24,022 bases of DNA, taken from assembly GCA_900553035.1 (NCBI GenBank), contig USCC01000026.1, forward strand, positions 1-24,022, given 5' to 3'. The notes beneath the pieces are model-generated. The model searched no databases. It saw only the letters and a program-made list of their open reading frames with translations, and was not told the origin of the DNA. The DNA comes from an uncultured Rhodospirillaceae bacterium (lineage in GTDB: Bacteria > Pseudomonadota > Alphaproteobacteria > CAAGCB01 > CAG-977). Below, piece after piece: positions 23,945 through 24,022 of the stretch. A program made the position numbers and the translations under genes. Each line of letters begins with the position of its first letter. Position 1 is the stretch's first letter.

Positions 23945-24022
23945 CTCTCCGGCCTAAAAGGAAATGGCGGCATCCTTTCCCTGTTCGCTCTTTTGTGTCA
24001 GCTCTCGCTCCGGAAGCCCATC
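23945..24022. repeat. 78-bp direct repeat, copy 2, reaching the window end
   Basis: This is the second copy, offset exactly 173 bases from copy 1 and still matching at the last base of the window. The true repeat may be longer, and more copies may follow. On the minus strand both copies begin similar short frames (MPSFSFRPESLEK and MPPFPFRPERLEK). Both base differences change an amino acid, so there is no sign of selection on that frame. Confidence 0.9.

Noticed and set aside
23578..23973. Minus-strand frame running through both repeat copies (begins MPPFPFRPERLEK)
   Set aside because: It overlaps the deoA paralogue antisense, and both substitutions between the repeat copies change amino acids. 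I treat the similarity as a DNA repeat, not a gene.
23772..24022. CRISPR array
   Set aside because: The repeat is 78 bases with only two copies and a 95-base spacer, and no cas genes are near.

Overview
The window appears to come from an alphaproteobacterium. The strongest clue is a gene for ChpT (7227-7841), the histidine phosphotransferase of the alphaproteobacterial CckA-ChpT-CtrA relay. The lineage cannot be fixed further from sequence alone. Coding is dense, short gaps separate genes within operons, and several starts are GTG. No rRNA, tRNA, CRISPR array, integrase or transposase is visible.

Layout. At 1-1753 a two-gene minus-strand unit encodes a DUF2157 membrane protein and a GDYXXLXY-type protein, closed by a bidirectional terminator. 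At 1841-4332 a strong promoter drives a secreted DUF3015 protein and an exported DUF4105/Lnb-like protein with a probable outer-membrane barrel. At 4329-7841 (minus) chpT precedes a 946-residue CheA-like protein that has a long coiled coil and has lost its phospho-acceptor histidine. At 7874-8772 a small unknown gene precedes a type IVb-like prepilin. At 8773-10947 (minus) lie a lipoprotein 5'-nucleotidase and an LpoB-like lipoprotein. At 11028-12110 is an mnmA variant without the usual second active-site cysteine. A gene-free 480-base gap follows, then a minus-strand unit of upp and a very large AsmA-family protein.

The right third is a nucleoside salvage and catabolism locus: upp (minus) diverges from cdd-punA-deoC-deoA-deoB (plus). 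Cdd deaminates cytidine and deoxycytidine. DeoA and the purine nucleoside phosphorylase release bases and (deoxy)ribose 1-phosphate. DeoB isomerises the sugar phosphate, DeoC cleaves deoxyribose 5-phosphate into glyceraldehyde 3-phosphate and acetaldehyde, and Upp recaptures uracil as UMP. The exported 5'-nucleotidase could feed the pathway with nucleosides. No nucleoside permease or repressor gene is present in the window.

The most striking item is the gene after the deoB terminator: a full-length second DeoA (22465-23754). Its predicted phosphate site and catalytic histidine are replaced, while the three base-binding residues are kept. It looks like a maintained pseudoenzyme. Its 3' end is followed by a 78-bp direct repeat with a 173-base period that runs off the window. 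Between the two copies is a short stretch resembling the end of the same deoA paralogue.
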